From Bacteroides finegoldii DSM 17565 (GTDB taxonomy: Bacteria > Bacteroidota > Bacteroidia > Bacteroidales > Bacteroidaceae): 51,504 bases of DNA. Positions within the stretch are counted from its first letter, which is position 1; every line of letters begins with the position of its first letter. Below, one piece after another: positions 8,357 to 16,412 of this stretch. The stretch covers positions 1 to 51,504 of the forward strand of contig NZ_GG688337.1 of the NCBI RefSeq assembly GCF_000156195.1. The letters run 5' to 3'. The translations under genes and the position numbers were made by a program. The notes under the pieces are model-generated. The model was not told the origin of the DNA. It saw only the letters and a program-made list of their open reading frames with translations, and did no database searches.

Positions 8357-8362
8357 ATACTA

Positions 8363-9430
8363 TTATTTAATAGTCACCATCGTAGCCCCAAACCCATATT
8401 CCTGGAAAGAAGCATCCTGATAACGGCAATTACTATATTTCCGTTTCAATTCATCAATAACAGCCTTTCGAAGTACACCATCTCCCTTGCCGTGAATAAA
8501 GACAATCTTTTGTTCACGCTTATTCTTATAGGTTTCCATTACTTCGCGAAACTTATCCAATTGATAATTCAGAATTTCAGCATTGCCCATCCCTTGAGTA
8601 TCATCCAGCAAAGAATCGATATGAAGATCTATTTCAATAATTCCGCTCTTTCCGCTATGAGTAGTATGGTTTGGTTTCACAATAGGTTGTGACTTCGGTT
8701 TATCTACAGATTTCTTCTGCAGCAGAGCCTCTTGAATCTCCTCCGCCGAAACATATACTTGTTTGGCAGGCATATCATCTTTCACAATGTCATAAATCAA
8801 AGCCGGTTCTTCAAAGAAATCAGAATCGCTAAATGTATGAAGTTTATAGAACTTCACGGTATCGATCCGTATCTCCACACTAACAGCCGGTTTGATAGCC
8901 GCAGGCTTACCGTCCTTGAAAGCGATCAACTGAACAGCCACCCGCTCCATGTCATTCAGTACATCTTTGGTGAACTCTTCCAACAGCAATTTTGTATTAG
9001 GCTCCACCAAACCGTGCGAACGGTTCTTCCATGCTTTTCCTTCTGCACTCAAATAAGTGTAATACAAATAATAATTGCTATCATTTACCAGATAAGTTTC
9101 AAAAGGAGTAGTCATCATCGCTTTTGCGTCTTCGGGCACATAAGCCAGAAATACATTCAAAGTATCTCCTCCACGCACCTCCGGCTGACGTTGAATGACA
9201 GGCATCTCCGGTTTTACCGGTTTAACTGGTTCTTCCGGTTTCGGAGCAGACGAACCGGGTTTACGCCTCATATTATAGTCATCTGTTTCAATCACGACAC
9301 ACTCGCGTATCGGCATTGGAATATCAAACCCATCCGCATCTTCTACCAACACAAAATCCTTTCCCTGGAATCCAGTTACGATTCCACCGCCTACCTCACT
9401 AAGAAAGCGTACTTTATCTCCTATTTTCAT
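8363..9430 (-). CDS. DUF2027 and Smr domain protein
   Basis: A 355-residue cytoplasmic protein. Residues 1-45 form a small beta-rich KOW-like start (MKIGDKVRFLSEVGGG). A Pro-rich linker (about 60-85) leads to a middle DUF2027 domain (about 90-220). The C-terminal Smr domain (about 265-355) has DLHIDSL, the HGKGDGVLRK nuclease-type motif and the final YGFGATMVTIK. Smr domains of MutS2-type proteins nick or bind branched DNA, and others act on RNA at stalled ribosomes; which applies here is unknown. No MutS-type ATPase is present. Convergent with the preceding gene. Confidence 0.85.
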   Translation of the reverse strand: MKIGDKVRFLSEVGGGIVTGFQGKDFVLVEDADGFDIPMPIRECVVIETDDYNMRRKPGSSAPKPEEPVKPVKPEMPVIQRQPEVRGGDTLNVFLAYVPEDAKAMMTTPFETYLVNDSNYYLYYTYLSAEGKAWKNRSHGLVEPNTKLLLEEFTKDVLNDMERVAVQLIAFKDGKPAAIKPAVSVEIRIDTVKFYKLHTFSDSDFFEEPALIYDIVKDDMPAKQVYVSAEEIQEALLQKKSVDKPKSQPIVKPNHTTHSGKSGIIEIDLHIDSLLDDTQGMGNAEILNYQLDKFREVMETYKNKREQKIVFIHGKGDGVLRKAVIDELKRKYSNCRYQDASFQEYGFGATMVTIK

Positions 9431-9473
9431 TATTGTATATCCAATTAAAATTCAAACTCAAAAAAACGAGTAA

Positions 9474-9481
9474 CAAAGATA
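9474..9481 (-). promoter_or_regulatory. -7 box of the DUF2027-Smr gene
   Basis: The minus strand reads TATCTTTG, full consensus, 43 bases upstream of the ATG. Confidence 0.55.
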
Positions 9482-9553
9482 GAGATTTCTATGAAATTAA
9501 ATGGAGATTCGGTTCTAAAAACAAACCGTCTGCCTTTATTCCTCTTTTTATTG

Positions 9554-9561
9554 TAACTTTG
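9554..9561 (+). promoter_or_regulatory. -7 box of the HAD gene
   Basis: TAACTTTG, full consensus, 53 bases before the ATG at 9615. No clear -33 TTTG. Confidence 0.55.
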
Positions 9562-9614
9562 CATACGAAATACCAAACATATAATCTAAAATTCACCATT
9601 AACGACGAAAACCG

Positions 9615-10307
9615 ATGAAAGAACTTATTAAAATCATTGCTTTTGATGCAGACGATACCTTGTGGAGCAATGAACCTTTTTTCCAGGAAATAGAGAAACA
9701 ATATACAGACCTATTAAAGCCTTATGGCACTTCTGAAGATATTTCAGCCGCTTTATTTCAAACAGAAATGAATAATCTGAAATGTCTCGGCTATGGAGCC
9801 AAAGCCTTCACCATTTCTATGGTAGAGACAGCTTTGCATGTGAGTGGACAAAAGATTTCAGGTACAGACATTCAACATATTATTGAATTAGGCAAATCAT
9901 TACTGAAAATGCCTATTGAACTATTGCCGGGAGTAAAAGAAACGCTTAAAGTATTGAAAGAGAAAGGAAAATACAAATTAGTAGTTGCCACTAAAGGAGA
10001 TTTGCTCGATCAGGAGAATAAACTGGAACGTTCCGGATTAGCCTCTTATTTCGATCATATTGAAGTGATGTCCGATAAAACAGAGAAAGAATATCAACGA
10101 ATGTTGAATATCTTACAGATTGCTCCTTCCGAATTTGTCATGATTGGCAATTCTCTGAAATCGGACATTCAACCTGTTCTATCGCTGGGAGGATATGGCA
10201 TACATATTCCTTTTGAAGTGATGTGGAAACATGAAGTAGTAGACACATTCACACATGACCATCTGAAGCAGGTGAAAAGATTTGATGAGTTGCTGCTTTT
10301 GTTTTAA
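9615..10307 (+). CDS. HAD-family hydrolase
   Basis: A 230-residue HAD phosphatase. Motif I is D11-ADDT with nucleophile D11 and acid D13; motif II is the Thr in VVATKGD; motif III is a Lys in SDKTEKEY; motif IV is GNSLKSD. The helical cap sits between motifs I and II, typical of the C1 subfamily. The substrate cannot be read from the sequence; a small phosphorylated metabolite is usual. It has its own promoter and ends in a hairpin shared with the convergent LuxR-type regulator gene. Confidence 0.85.
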   Translation: MKELIKIIAFDADDTLWSNEPFFQEIEKQYTDLLKPYGTSEDISAALFQTEMNNLKCLGYGAKAFTISMVETALHVSGQKISGTDIQHIIELGKSLLKMPIELLPGVKETLKVLKEKGKYKLVVATKGDLLDQENKLERSGLASYFDHIEVMSDKTEKEYQRMLNILQIAPSEFVMIGNSLKSDIQPVLSLGGYGIHIPFEVMWKHEVVDTFTHDHLKQVKRFDELLLLF

Positions 10308-10317
10308 ATAAGTTCTG

Positions 10318-10354
10318 TTCTTTCTTCAGATAAGCTTTAAATCTGAAGAAAGAA
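10318..10354. terminator. Hairpin between convergent genes
   Basis: A perfect 14-bp stem (TTCTTTCTTCAGAT and its complement) around a 9-base loop. It lies between the ends of the HAD gene and the LuxR-type gene. There is no long T-run on either strand, so termination by it is plausible but not certain. Confidence 0.5.
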
Positions 10355-10381
10355 ATCAGTGAACAATGCCATCTTATTGGA

Positions 10382-11161
10382 TTACAAATCCAACAGTTTC
10401 ATCAATTCAGCAGCCCGACACGCTTCTATCGAATTACCGACAGAGAGTTTCTCCAAAATATTCTGCCGGTGTCGATTGACTGTATTCACACTAATATAAA
10501 GGGCAGCTGCAATTTCTTTACTAGATAGTCCTTTACGTATACAGCGAAGTATTTCCTTTTCGCGTTCGGATAGGATATTGCGATGTTCTTCCGAAAGAAA
10601 GAGCATTTCGACTTCTCCACGTTCCATATGGGTAATAGTGGGATATATCCCCTGCTCCGTTCGTTGATCTGCAGACAAGGTATAAAGACAAAAAATCAAC
10701 CATACACTTCCGGAAGGAGTATTTTCCATAATCTGCACTAAATTATCAATATACTGATAGACTCCTTTCTCATTCATCATACGTATTCTGCATCTTCCCC
10801 GGTACTTCAACCGTTCTTCGGAAGACATCGAAAAGGTCTTCTGAAAAAACTGATACTCCAATAACCGCTTTTCTACCAAGTCTTCAGGATGAATACGCCG
10901 ATAAATACAATCTTCATCCATAGAATCAATCACACTTAAAGCAGCTTCTTTGGGAGTCAACCCTAGAAAATGCGCCCAAGGATGAACGGCAATGTAACTT
11001 TTCCTATTCGAAAGATCTGAAATAACAGCACATCCACCATTAATCTCCGTCAATGAATGAATAAAGCGTTGATGTTGCTCTACAACTCCATTGTCCAATA
11101 TTTCATCGGCTATCAGTTGTGTCGCATAAACTTCATCTATTTCCTTTTGTAATACGTCCAT
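10382..11161 (-). CDS. PAS-type sensor with LuxR DNA-binding domain
   Basis: A 259-residue regulator. The N-terminal 170 residues look like a PAS-type fold (including the HPWAHFLGLTPKEA region and a second half rich in R and F). The C-terminal LuxR-type helix-turn-helix (about 196-255) is textbook: LSEREKEILRCIRKGLSSKEIA, then ISVNTVNRHRQNILEKL. There is no receiver domain with a phosphoacceptor Asp, so it probably senses a ligand or redox state directly, not a kinase. It is divergently transcribed from the DUF1349 gene across a short gap, making that gene a likely target. I found no TAnnTTTG box upstream of it. Confidence 0.82.
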   Translation of the reverse strand: MDVLQKEIDEVYATQLIADEILDNGVVEQHQRFIHSLTEINGGCAVISDLSNRKSYIAVHPWAHFLGLTPKEAALSVIDSMDEDCIYRRIHPEDLVEKRLLEYQFFQKTFSMSSEERLKYRGRCRIRMMNEKGVYQYIDNLVQIMENTPSGSVWLIFCLYTLSADQRTEQGIYPTITHMERGEVEMLFLSEEHRNILSEREKEILRCIRKGLSSKEIAAALYISVNTVNRHRQNILEKLSVGNSIEACRAAELMKLLDL

Positions 11162-11185
11162 CTTATAAAATGGTTATTATTCAGT

Positions 11186-11217
11186 ATTGTTGCACACGGA
11201 GGTATGACCTATCTTTG
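11186..11217 (+). promoter_or_regulatory. Promoter of the DUF1349 gene
   Basis: ATTG at 11186-11189, 20 bases, TATCTTTG at 11210-11217. This places the transcript start downstream of the possible start at 11204, so translation must begin at 11249 or 11255. Confidence 0.65.
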
Positions 11218-11254
11218 CACCACAAAGATAAAGATAATCAAATTAGAAATGATC

Positions 11255-11920
11255 ATGAAACATTTAAAAATCAAAATCATGTCAATAGCCTTTATGGCAG
11301 TAACAACTTCTTCTATGGCACAAAGTTTGAATAAGATGAACTGGCTGAACGAGCCTCAACAGTGGGAAATAAAAGATGGCAAAACCTTAGTGATGGATGT
11401 TCCTGCAAAAACAGACTTTTGGAGGATTTCTCATTATGGGTTCACAGTGGACGACGGACCTTTCTATTATGCGACTTATGGTGGAGAATTTGAAGCCAAA
11501 GTAAAGATAACCGGCAACTATGTCACCACCTTTGACCAAATGGGATTAATGCTGCGCATCGACCATGAGAACTGGATAAAAGCAGGTGTGGAATACGTTG
11601 ATGGCAAACAGAATGTAAGTGCCGTAGTTACACACCGAACCAGTGACTGGAGTGTAGTACAATTGCCGGATGCTCCCCGCTCTATATGGATAAAAGCAGT
11701 CCGTCGCCTGGATGCAGTAGAAATATTTTTCTCACGTGATGACAAAGAATATATTATGATGCGCACTTGTTGGTTGCAAGATAATTGTCCTGTCATGGTA
11801 GGATTAATGGGAGCTTGTCCGGACGGAAAAGGGTTCACCGCTACATTCGAAGAATTTAAAGTGACTCCATTAGCCGATCAACGAAGACTGGAATGGGCAA
11901 AAAGGCAAATGAACAAATAA
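11255..11920 (+). CDS. Exported DUF1349 family protein
   Basis: The frame is open from 11204, but the promoter box at 11210-11217 rules out that start; ATG codons at 11249 and 11255 remain, and 11255 gives the cleaner signal peptide (MKHLKIKIMSIAF to SSMAQ). The mature protein of about 200 residues is the DUF1349 concanavalin A-like beta-sandwich, with conserved stretches FYYATYGGEFEA, DQMGLMLRIDHENWIKAGVE and TSDWSV. The family is described as a regulator of enolase in yeast by old naming, but the fold suggests carbohydrate binding; in Bacteroides it is exported. Divergent from a LuxR-type regulator. Confidence 0.8.
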   Translation: MKHLKIKIMSIAFMAVTTSSMAQSLNKMNWLNEPQQWEIKDGKTLVMDVPAKTDFWRISHYGFTVDDGPFYYATYGGEFEAKVKITGNYVTTFDQMGLMLRIDHENWIKAGVEYVDGKQNVSAVVTHRTSDWSVVQLPDAPRSIWIKAVRRLDAVEIFFSRDDKEYIMMRTCWLQDNCPVMVGLMGACPDGKGFTATFEEFKVTPLADQRRLEWAKRQMNK

Positions 11921-12506
11921 AAATCAGTCCTGATGCTATTTATTTAAATAGAGAGAAAGCTCTTTATACTATAAATATGGTAGTATATCTTACTTTAAAT
12001 GTTCTATTTTTAATATGATGAGTATAAATAGCATCACACGGATTTCCTCTTCCAGCAGTTCTGTTGTATAAAATAATGCAAGAATATACAGTTCCAGAGG
12101 AGTTTTTCCTTTAAAAACAGTCAAAAGATACACTATAAATAAACTTATTGACAATCGTTTCTTTAAAAGGAATAACCAGTTCCTTTTAAAGGAACGACTC
12201 ATTGATCGGTGAGAAACACTTTATTCCTTTAAAAGGAGCATATAAAACTTTATTTTAAGTGCTATCCCAGAGCTAACCTACACCTGAAACAGCCAACACT
12301 CCACATATCAATTTGAGACAAAACAAAGGTAAGTTCTATACATCTATTCTATAAAAAATACAGACTAAAACAAATTGTCCCAAAACGCAATCGATTTATT
12401 TCTTTTCTAAATTCGAAAACAGCAAATCCTTCTCATTGTCAACTCATGCCTAAATATATCCTGTATATATGAAATTATACAACGATAAAATATACGTTTT
12501 CTCATA
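11921..12506. other. 586-bp AT-rich intergenic region with small palindromes
   Basis: No gene is supported. A 13-bp perfect inverted repeat TGATGCTATTTAT (11931-11943) / ATAAATAGCATCA (12024-12036) encloses a smaller hairpin TATACTA / TAGTATA near 11966-11988. Further on, near-palindromes built on CCTTTTAAAGG occur four times, centred near 12112, 12164, 12187 and 12230. A 70-codon minus-strand frame (11990-12202) crosses this region but has no family resemblance and I do not accept it. It lies between convergent genes. Confidence 0.55.
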
Positions 12507-13559
12507 TTATCGCCAAAACCGTATATACTTATCTTTCTCACGATCCAACGCACCTTCATCGACACAATCATCCAACCGGAACCATGAATGTTCTATCAAT
12601 GAGCCTCTCTTTTTAACAGACTTATCCCAGTTTCCTATCACTTGTCCTTCATGAAGAACAATCGGATAAAACAGACCATTATTGGTAAATGCTTTCGAGT
12701 AATGCTCTTTAGGCAAAACGTCTGTCCGGTCTTTATAACCAAGCAAATATTCATCATAAGAAGGAAGAAGATGCAAACTGCCGGTAACTTTTCCACGAGT
12801 CCGGCAATCTTCATGAATATACCATGTTTGTCCATTCCATTCTTCTGCCGTTAATTCCGAATCAATCAAATAAATAGCTTGACGTGCATCTGTAATAGGC
12901 AGCCCCGACCACCAGACAAAATCTTGCAAAACAGCAGGAGCATGACTACGAAAATAGCTTCTAGCCAAACGAGCCAAAGATTCATCTTTGGTCAATTCCG
13001 GCACCGGTGGAACACGCTCTTCCAAAAGCGCATACGTACATTTACTTCCTTTATCTTCCCCACTACATACAATCCCCACCTGCTCCGCACGAGCCATAAA
13101 GCGGGTCATACGATGATTATCCGCTACAATCCCCGAACGGTTAAAATGCTCGGCAATCTCCTGCCTCGTCAGGCTTTTCTTCCCACAAAGAATTTTCTCC
13201 AACAGATTATGACTTTTCGTATAGAGTTCTTCAGAAATTTCCAAGTCATGCCCTTTCGCATAAGACTCATTAGCAGATATAATACGCCCGGCGGAAAGTT
13301 TCAACATCCACCGGATATCTTCTGCTGCTACGAGATGCCATGTCGGACGCATTACATGAGTTCGCAGGATTTCACCATCACGCAGTGCTTTTTCCACAGT
13401 TTGAATCGTTGCTGACTTCAAACGCATTCCTACTGCCCATTTCACCATGGAATAATTCTGTGCCTGCATAGCTCCCATCCAGGACACAAGTTCCTTGGGT
13501 TGAGAGAAAAGAGGACTTAATAACTGTTGGTTGAGTAAACGTATATTCGGTATTTTCAT
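12507..13559 (-). CDS. AlkZ-like winged-helix protein (HTH_42 family)
   Basis: A 350-residue protein of the HTH_42 / YcaQ superfamily, made of tandem winged-helix folds. Characterised members are DNA glycosylases that unhook interstrand crosslinks or excise bulky N7-purine adducts: AlkZ of Streptomyces and YcaQ (AlkX) of E. coli. The catalytic motif of the AlkZ-like branch, QxQ, is visible as Q32-A-Q34. Other conserved points are LRTHVMRPTWHLV (about 64-76) and the C-terminal LLPSYDEYLLGYKDR. It is a single gene with three regularly spaced repeats upstream. The glycosylase activity is inferred; older annotation would say only 'winged helix DNA-binding protein'. Confidence 0.82.
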   Translation of the reverse strand: MKIPNIRLLNQQLLSPLFSQPKELVSWMGAMQAQNYSMVKWAVGMRLKSATIQTVEKALRDGEILRTHVMRPTWHLVAAEDIRWMLKLSAGRIISANESYAKGHDLEISEELYTKSHNLLEKILCGKKSLTRQEIAEHFNRSGIVADNHRMTRFMARAEQVGIVCSGEDKGSKCTYALLEERVPPVPELTKDESLARLARSYFRSHAPAVLQDFVWWSGLPITDARQAIYLIDSELTAEEWNGQTWYIHEDCRTRGKVTGSLHLLPSYDEYLLGYKDRTDVLPKEHYSKAFTNNGLFYPIVLHEGQVIGNWDKSVKKRGSLIEHSWFRLDDCVDEGALDREKDKYIRFWR

Positions 13560-13570
13560 TTGCTCCCTTT

Positions 13571-13668
13571 TTAAATATAATTGTAATTCGTCACCAATAT
13601 AGCATTTATTTTAAATACAATTGTAATTTCTTGAGATTTTATCCTCTACTTCAAATACGATTGCAATT
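13571..13668. repeat. Three 18-bp direct repeats at exact 40-bp spacing
   Basis: Copies start at 13571 (TTAAATATAATTGTAATT), 13611 (TTAAATACAATTGTAATT) and 13651 (TCAAATACGATTGCAATT). The centre of copy 2 is the palindrome TACAATTGTA. They lie between 12 and 109 bases upstream of the AlkZ-like gene start, and about 100 bases upstream of aroA on the other strand. On the minus strand the copy nearest the gene contains TATATTTA, close to a -7 box. Likely operator sites, but the binding protein is unknown. Confidence 0.75.
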
Positions 13669-13731
13669 TCCCCATTCTAATTTTTCTATTGTTTTTCTGA
13701 CTTTATAGCTGCATATATACCAATTTATGTC

Positions 13732-13739
13732 TATTTTTG
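13732..13739 (+). promoter_or_regulatory. -7 box of aroA
   Basis: TATTTTTG, full consensus, 25 bases before the ATG at 13765. Confidence 0.5.
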
Positions 13740-13764
13740 TCATCTCAAACCAAAGAAAATAGAA

Positions 13765-14997
13765 ATGATGCTCTATAAACTCATCCCTCCTTCAGTAGTA
13801 ACAGCAACTATCCAGTTGCCGGCTTCTAAAAGTATCAGTAATCGTGCATTAATCATCAATGCGCTGGGCAAAGGTATTTATCCTCCTGAAAACCTGTCCG
13901 ATTGTGACGATACACAGGTGATGATAAAAGCTCTCACCGAAGGGAAAGAGACGATTGACATTATGGCTGCGGGCACTGCTATGCGTTTCCTTACCGCCTA
14001 TTTAAGTGTGACTCCGGGGGAACGGACAATCACAGGAACAGCCCGTATGCAGCAACGCCCGATACAGATATTAGTCAATGCGCTTCGTGAGTTAGGAGCT
14101 GAAATAGAGTATGTCCGCAATGAAGGATATCCTCCCCTCCGCATCAAAGGTGCAGAATTGAAAGGAAACGAAATAACACTGAAAGGAAATGTCAGTTCCC
14201 AATATATATCTGCTCTATTGATGATAGGTCCGGCACTCAAAGACGGTTTGACTTTGCATTTAAGCGGGGAGATAATTTCCCGTCCTTATATCAATCTTAC
14301 ATTGCAACTGATGCAGGACTTTGGAGCCAAAGCTGCATGGACTTCTCCCAATAGCATTTCCGTTGCTCCACAACTCTATCAGAGCATTCCTTTCAAAGTG
14401 GAAAGTGACTGGAGCGCAGCTTCCTATTGGTATCAGATTGCCGCCTTATCTCCCAAAGCAGAAATTGAATTATTGGGGTTGTTTCCTAACAGTTATCAGG
14501 GAGATAGCCGGGGAGCAGAAGTTTTCTCACGCTTAGGTATAACTACCGAATTTACATCGCAAGGTGTGAAACTGAAAAAAACAGGCAAAGCGCTGGAAAG
14601 ACTGGAAGAAGACTTTGTCGACATTCCGGATTTGGCACAAACGTTTGTCGTTACTTGCGTCTTGCTGAATATTCCTTTCCGTTTCACAGGATTACAAAGT
14701 CTGAAAATAAAAGAAACTGATCGTATTGCCGCATTGCGCACCGAGCTTAAAAAGCTGGGATATGTTATTGAAGAAGAAAATGACAGCATATTAATGTGGA
14801 ATGGCGAACGATGTGAACCGGAGGAAATTCCGGTAATTGACACTTACGAAGATCATCGTATGGCAATGGCATTTGCTCCGGCAGTTATCTGTCATCCTAA
14901 TTTGCTTATTGCCGATCCGCAGGTGGTCACCAAATCATATCCCGGATATTGGGGGGATTTGAAGCAGGCCGGATTTCAGGTGATAAACGAAGGGTAA
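13765..14997 (+). CDS. aroA: EPSP synthase (3-phosphoshikimate 1-carboxyvinyltransferase)
   Basis: The sixth step of the shikimate pathway: it joins shikimate-3-phosphate and phosphoenolpyruvate to give EPSP. The 410-residue product carries PASKSISNRALI (phosphate binding), AAGTAMRF, the RMQQRPI region, SSQYISALLM, and LKIKETDRI plus DTYEDHRMAMAFAP near the C-terminus. It is slightly shorter than the 427-residue E. coli enzyme, which is normal for Bacteroidetes. A second ATG follows directly (MML), so the start could be 13765 or 13768. It is a single gene here, not in an aromatic biosynthesis operon. Confidence 0.93.
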   Translation: MMLYKLIPPSVVTATIQLPASKSISNRALIINALGKGIYPPENLSDCDDTQVMIKALTEGKETIDIMAAGTAMRFLTAYLSVTPGERTITGTARMQQRPIQILVNALRELGAEIEYVRNEGYPPLRIKGAELKGNEITLKGNVSSQYISALLMIGPALKDGLTLHLSGEIISRPYINLTLQLMQDFGAKAAWTSPNSISVAPQLYQSIPFKVESDWSAASYWYQIAALSPKAEIELLGLFPNSYQGDSRGAEVFSRLGITTEFTSQGVKLKKTGKALERLEEDFVDIPDLAQTFVVTCVLLNIPFRFTGLQSLKIKETDRIAALRTELKKLGYVIEEENDSILMWNGERCEPEEIPVIDTYEDHRMAMAFAPAVICHPNLLIADPQVVTKSYPGYWGDLKQAGFQVINEG

Positions 14998-15090
14998 CCT
15001 TCGGACATTATAGTCTGTCAGCAGGCTAATAAAGGATTATAATTACCCCACTGGCTGATCGATACTATCTAAATAAAAACGAGAGCATAT

Positions 15091-15840
15091 ATGAATACTG
15101 ATTTCATAAACTTAACAGCAGAAAATCTTTCTTATGAGCATTTATGCTGCATTATCCGTAGCAAGAAATCCCATCCGGGCATTGAAGCAAAACAGCAATG
15201 GCTTTCCGACCGACTGAAGGAAGGTCATGTTTTTAGAAAGTTAAATGCAAAAGCTACAGTCTTTATTGAATATGCTCCTCTCGAAAAAGCTTGGGTTCCG
15301 ATAATGGGAGATAACTATTATTACCTCTATTGTTTATGGGTTTTAGGTAGTCCCAGAGGAAACGGATATGGAAGTTCGTTGATGGAGTACTGTATAGCCG
15401 ATGCCAAAGAAAAAGGTAGATCCGGCATTTGTATGCTCGGGGCAAAAAAACAGAAGAGCTGGCTTTCCGACCAATCATTTGCAAAGAAATTTGGTTTTGA
15501 GGTGGTTGACACTACGGATAACGGATATGAATTGCTTGCTCTTTCTTTTGACGGAACAGTACCGAAGTTCGCGCCAAATGCCAAGAATCAGAAAATAGAA
15601 AGTGAGGAACTGACGATTTATTATGATATGCAATGTCCCTATATCTATAAATACATTGAAATGATCAAACAATATTGTGAAACAAATGATGTCCCTGTTT
15701 CTTTTATTCAAGTAGATACGCTACAGAAAGCAAAAGAGTTACCGTGTGTTTTTAACAATTTTGCTGTATTTTATAAAGGAAGTTTTGAGACTGTGAATTT
15801 ACCAACTATCGACTATTTAAAAAGAATACTCAAAAAATAA
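15091..15840 (+). CDS. GNAT acetyltransferase fused to a YoaP domain
   Basis: A 249-residue two-domain protein. Residues 1-150 are a GNAT N-acetyltransferase fold, with the acetyl-CoA loop at RGNGYGSSLMEYC and a strand pattern YLYCLWVLG before it. Residues about 170-249 match the YoaP C-terminal domain, which has a thioredoxin-like look: a strand ELTIYYDMQCPYIYKYIE followed by a second strand VPVSFIQVDT; the single Cys in MQCPY occupies the place of a thioredoxin CxxC. The acetyl acceptor is unknown. It ends in a bidirectional terminator and has no clear promoter box. Confidence 0.8.
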   Translation: MNTDFINLTAENLSYEHLCCIIRSKKSHPGIEAKQQWLSDRLKEGHVFRKLNAKATVFIEYAPLEKAWVPIMGDNYYYLYCLWVLGSPRGNGYGSSLMEYCIADAKEKGRSGICMLGAKKQKSWLSDQSFAKKFGFEVVDTTDNGYELLALSFDGTVPKFAPNAKNQKIESEELTIYYDMQCPYIYKYIEMIKQYCETNDVPVSFIQVDTLQKAKELPCVFNNFAVFYKGSFETVNLPTIDYLKRILKK

Positions 15841-15841
15841 G

Positions 15842-15885
15842 AAATACAATCCTGACTTTTCCCGTTAATTATCAGGATTGTATTT
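15842..15885. terminator. Bidirectional terminator
   Basis: A perfect 14-bp stem AAATACAATCCTGA / TCAGGATTGTATTT with a 16-base loop, between the GNAT gene and the convergent peptidase remnant. A/T-rich arms give a short T-tract on both strands. Confidence 0.75.
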
Positions 15886-15896
15886 TATCCGCTTCA

Positions 15897-16412
15897 TTAA
15901 AAGGACTTCTCATTTGCCATCTTCCACATATTGAGAAAAGAGGCTTTAGTGATTTCCACAATCTTATCCCAATTCAGCCGGTCGGCATGATCGGAAGGCT
16001 GGTGATAATCAGGATGCCCGTCCGTATGATACCAGATGATCGGAATACCTACTTTGGCAAACGAACCGTTATCACTTCCTCCTATCGGATTTTCCCAGGC
16101 ACGGTAATCCGGTTCCAATTGCAAACTGTATTTTCTGATATCCCCTTTCAGCCAATCGCCAAAAGCCGGATGAGCAGCCGTATAGAAATAAACGACCTGT
16201 TTAGGCTGTTGAGGTTTGTTATTACGGCCAATCATGTCAAAGTTCAGATAGCCTTTGATTTGAGACAGGAAAGGACAAGTTTGTACAAAATATTTAGAGC
16301 CAAGCAGTCCTTTTTCTTCTCCATCCCAAAAAGCAAAGATTACATTTCTTTCGGGTTGCTGTCCACTGGCTAAAAAGGCTCTTGCTATTTGCAGCACTGC
16401 CGATACACCGAA
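15897..16412 (-). pseudogene. M28 metallopeptidase, 3' remnant
   Basis: From about GVSAVLQIARAF to the C-terminus the frame is a good M28-family zinc peptidase: DGEEKGLLGS (catalytic Glu and metal-binding Glu), NFDMIGRN (metal-binding Asp), GGSDNGSF, and the C-terminal histidine region YHTDGHPDYHQPSDHAD. The N-terminal half, including the metal-binding HxD and the DDNASG motif, is missing. Upstream the sequence passes into the LRR gene in another frame. The open frame can be extended upstream to 16469, but that part (MIPWVKCWNLL) is LRR-gene sequence read out of frame. The remaining piece cannot be an active peptidase. Confidence 0.82.

Noticed and set aside
11204..11254. Upstream start of the DUF1349 protein
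   Set aside because: The -7 box at 11210-11217 lies inside this part, so it cannot be translated from that promoter.
11990..12202. A 70-codon minus-strand open frame
   Set aside because: No family resemblance, AT-rich low-complexity content, no promoter box, and it crosses inverted repeats.
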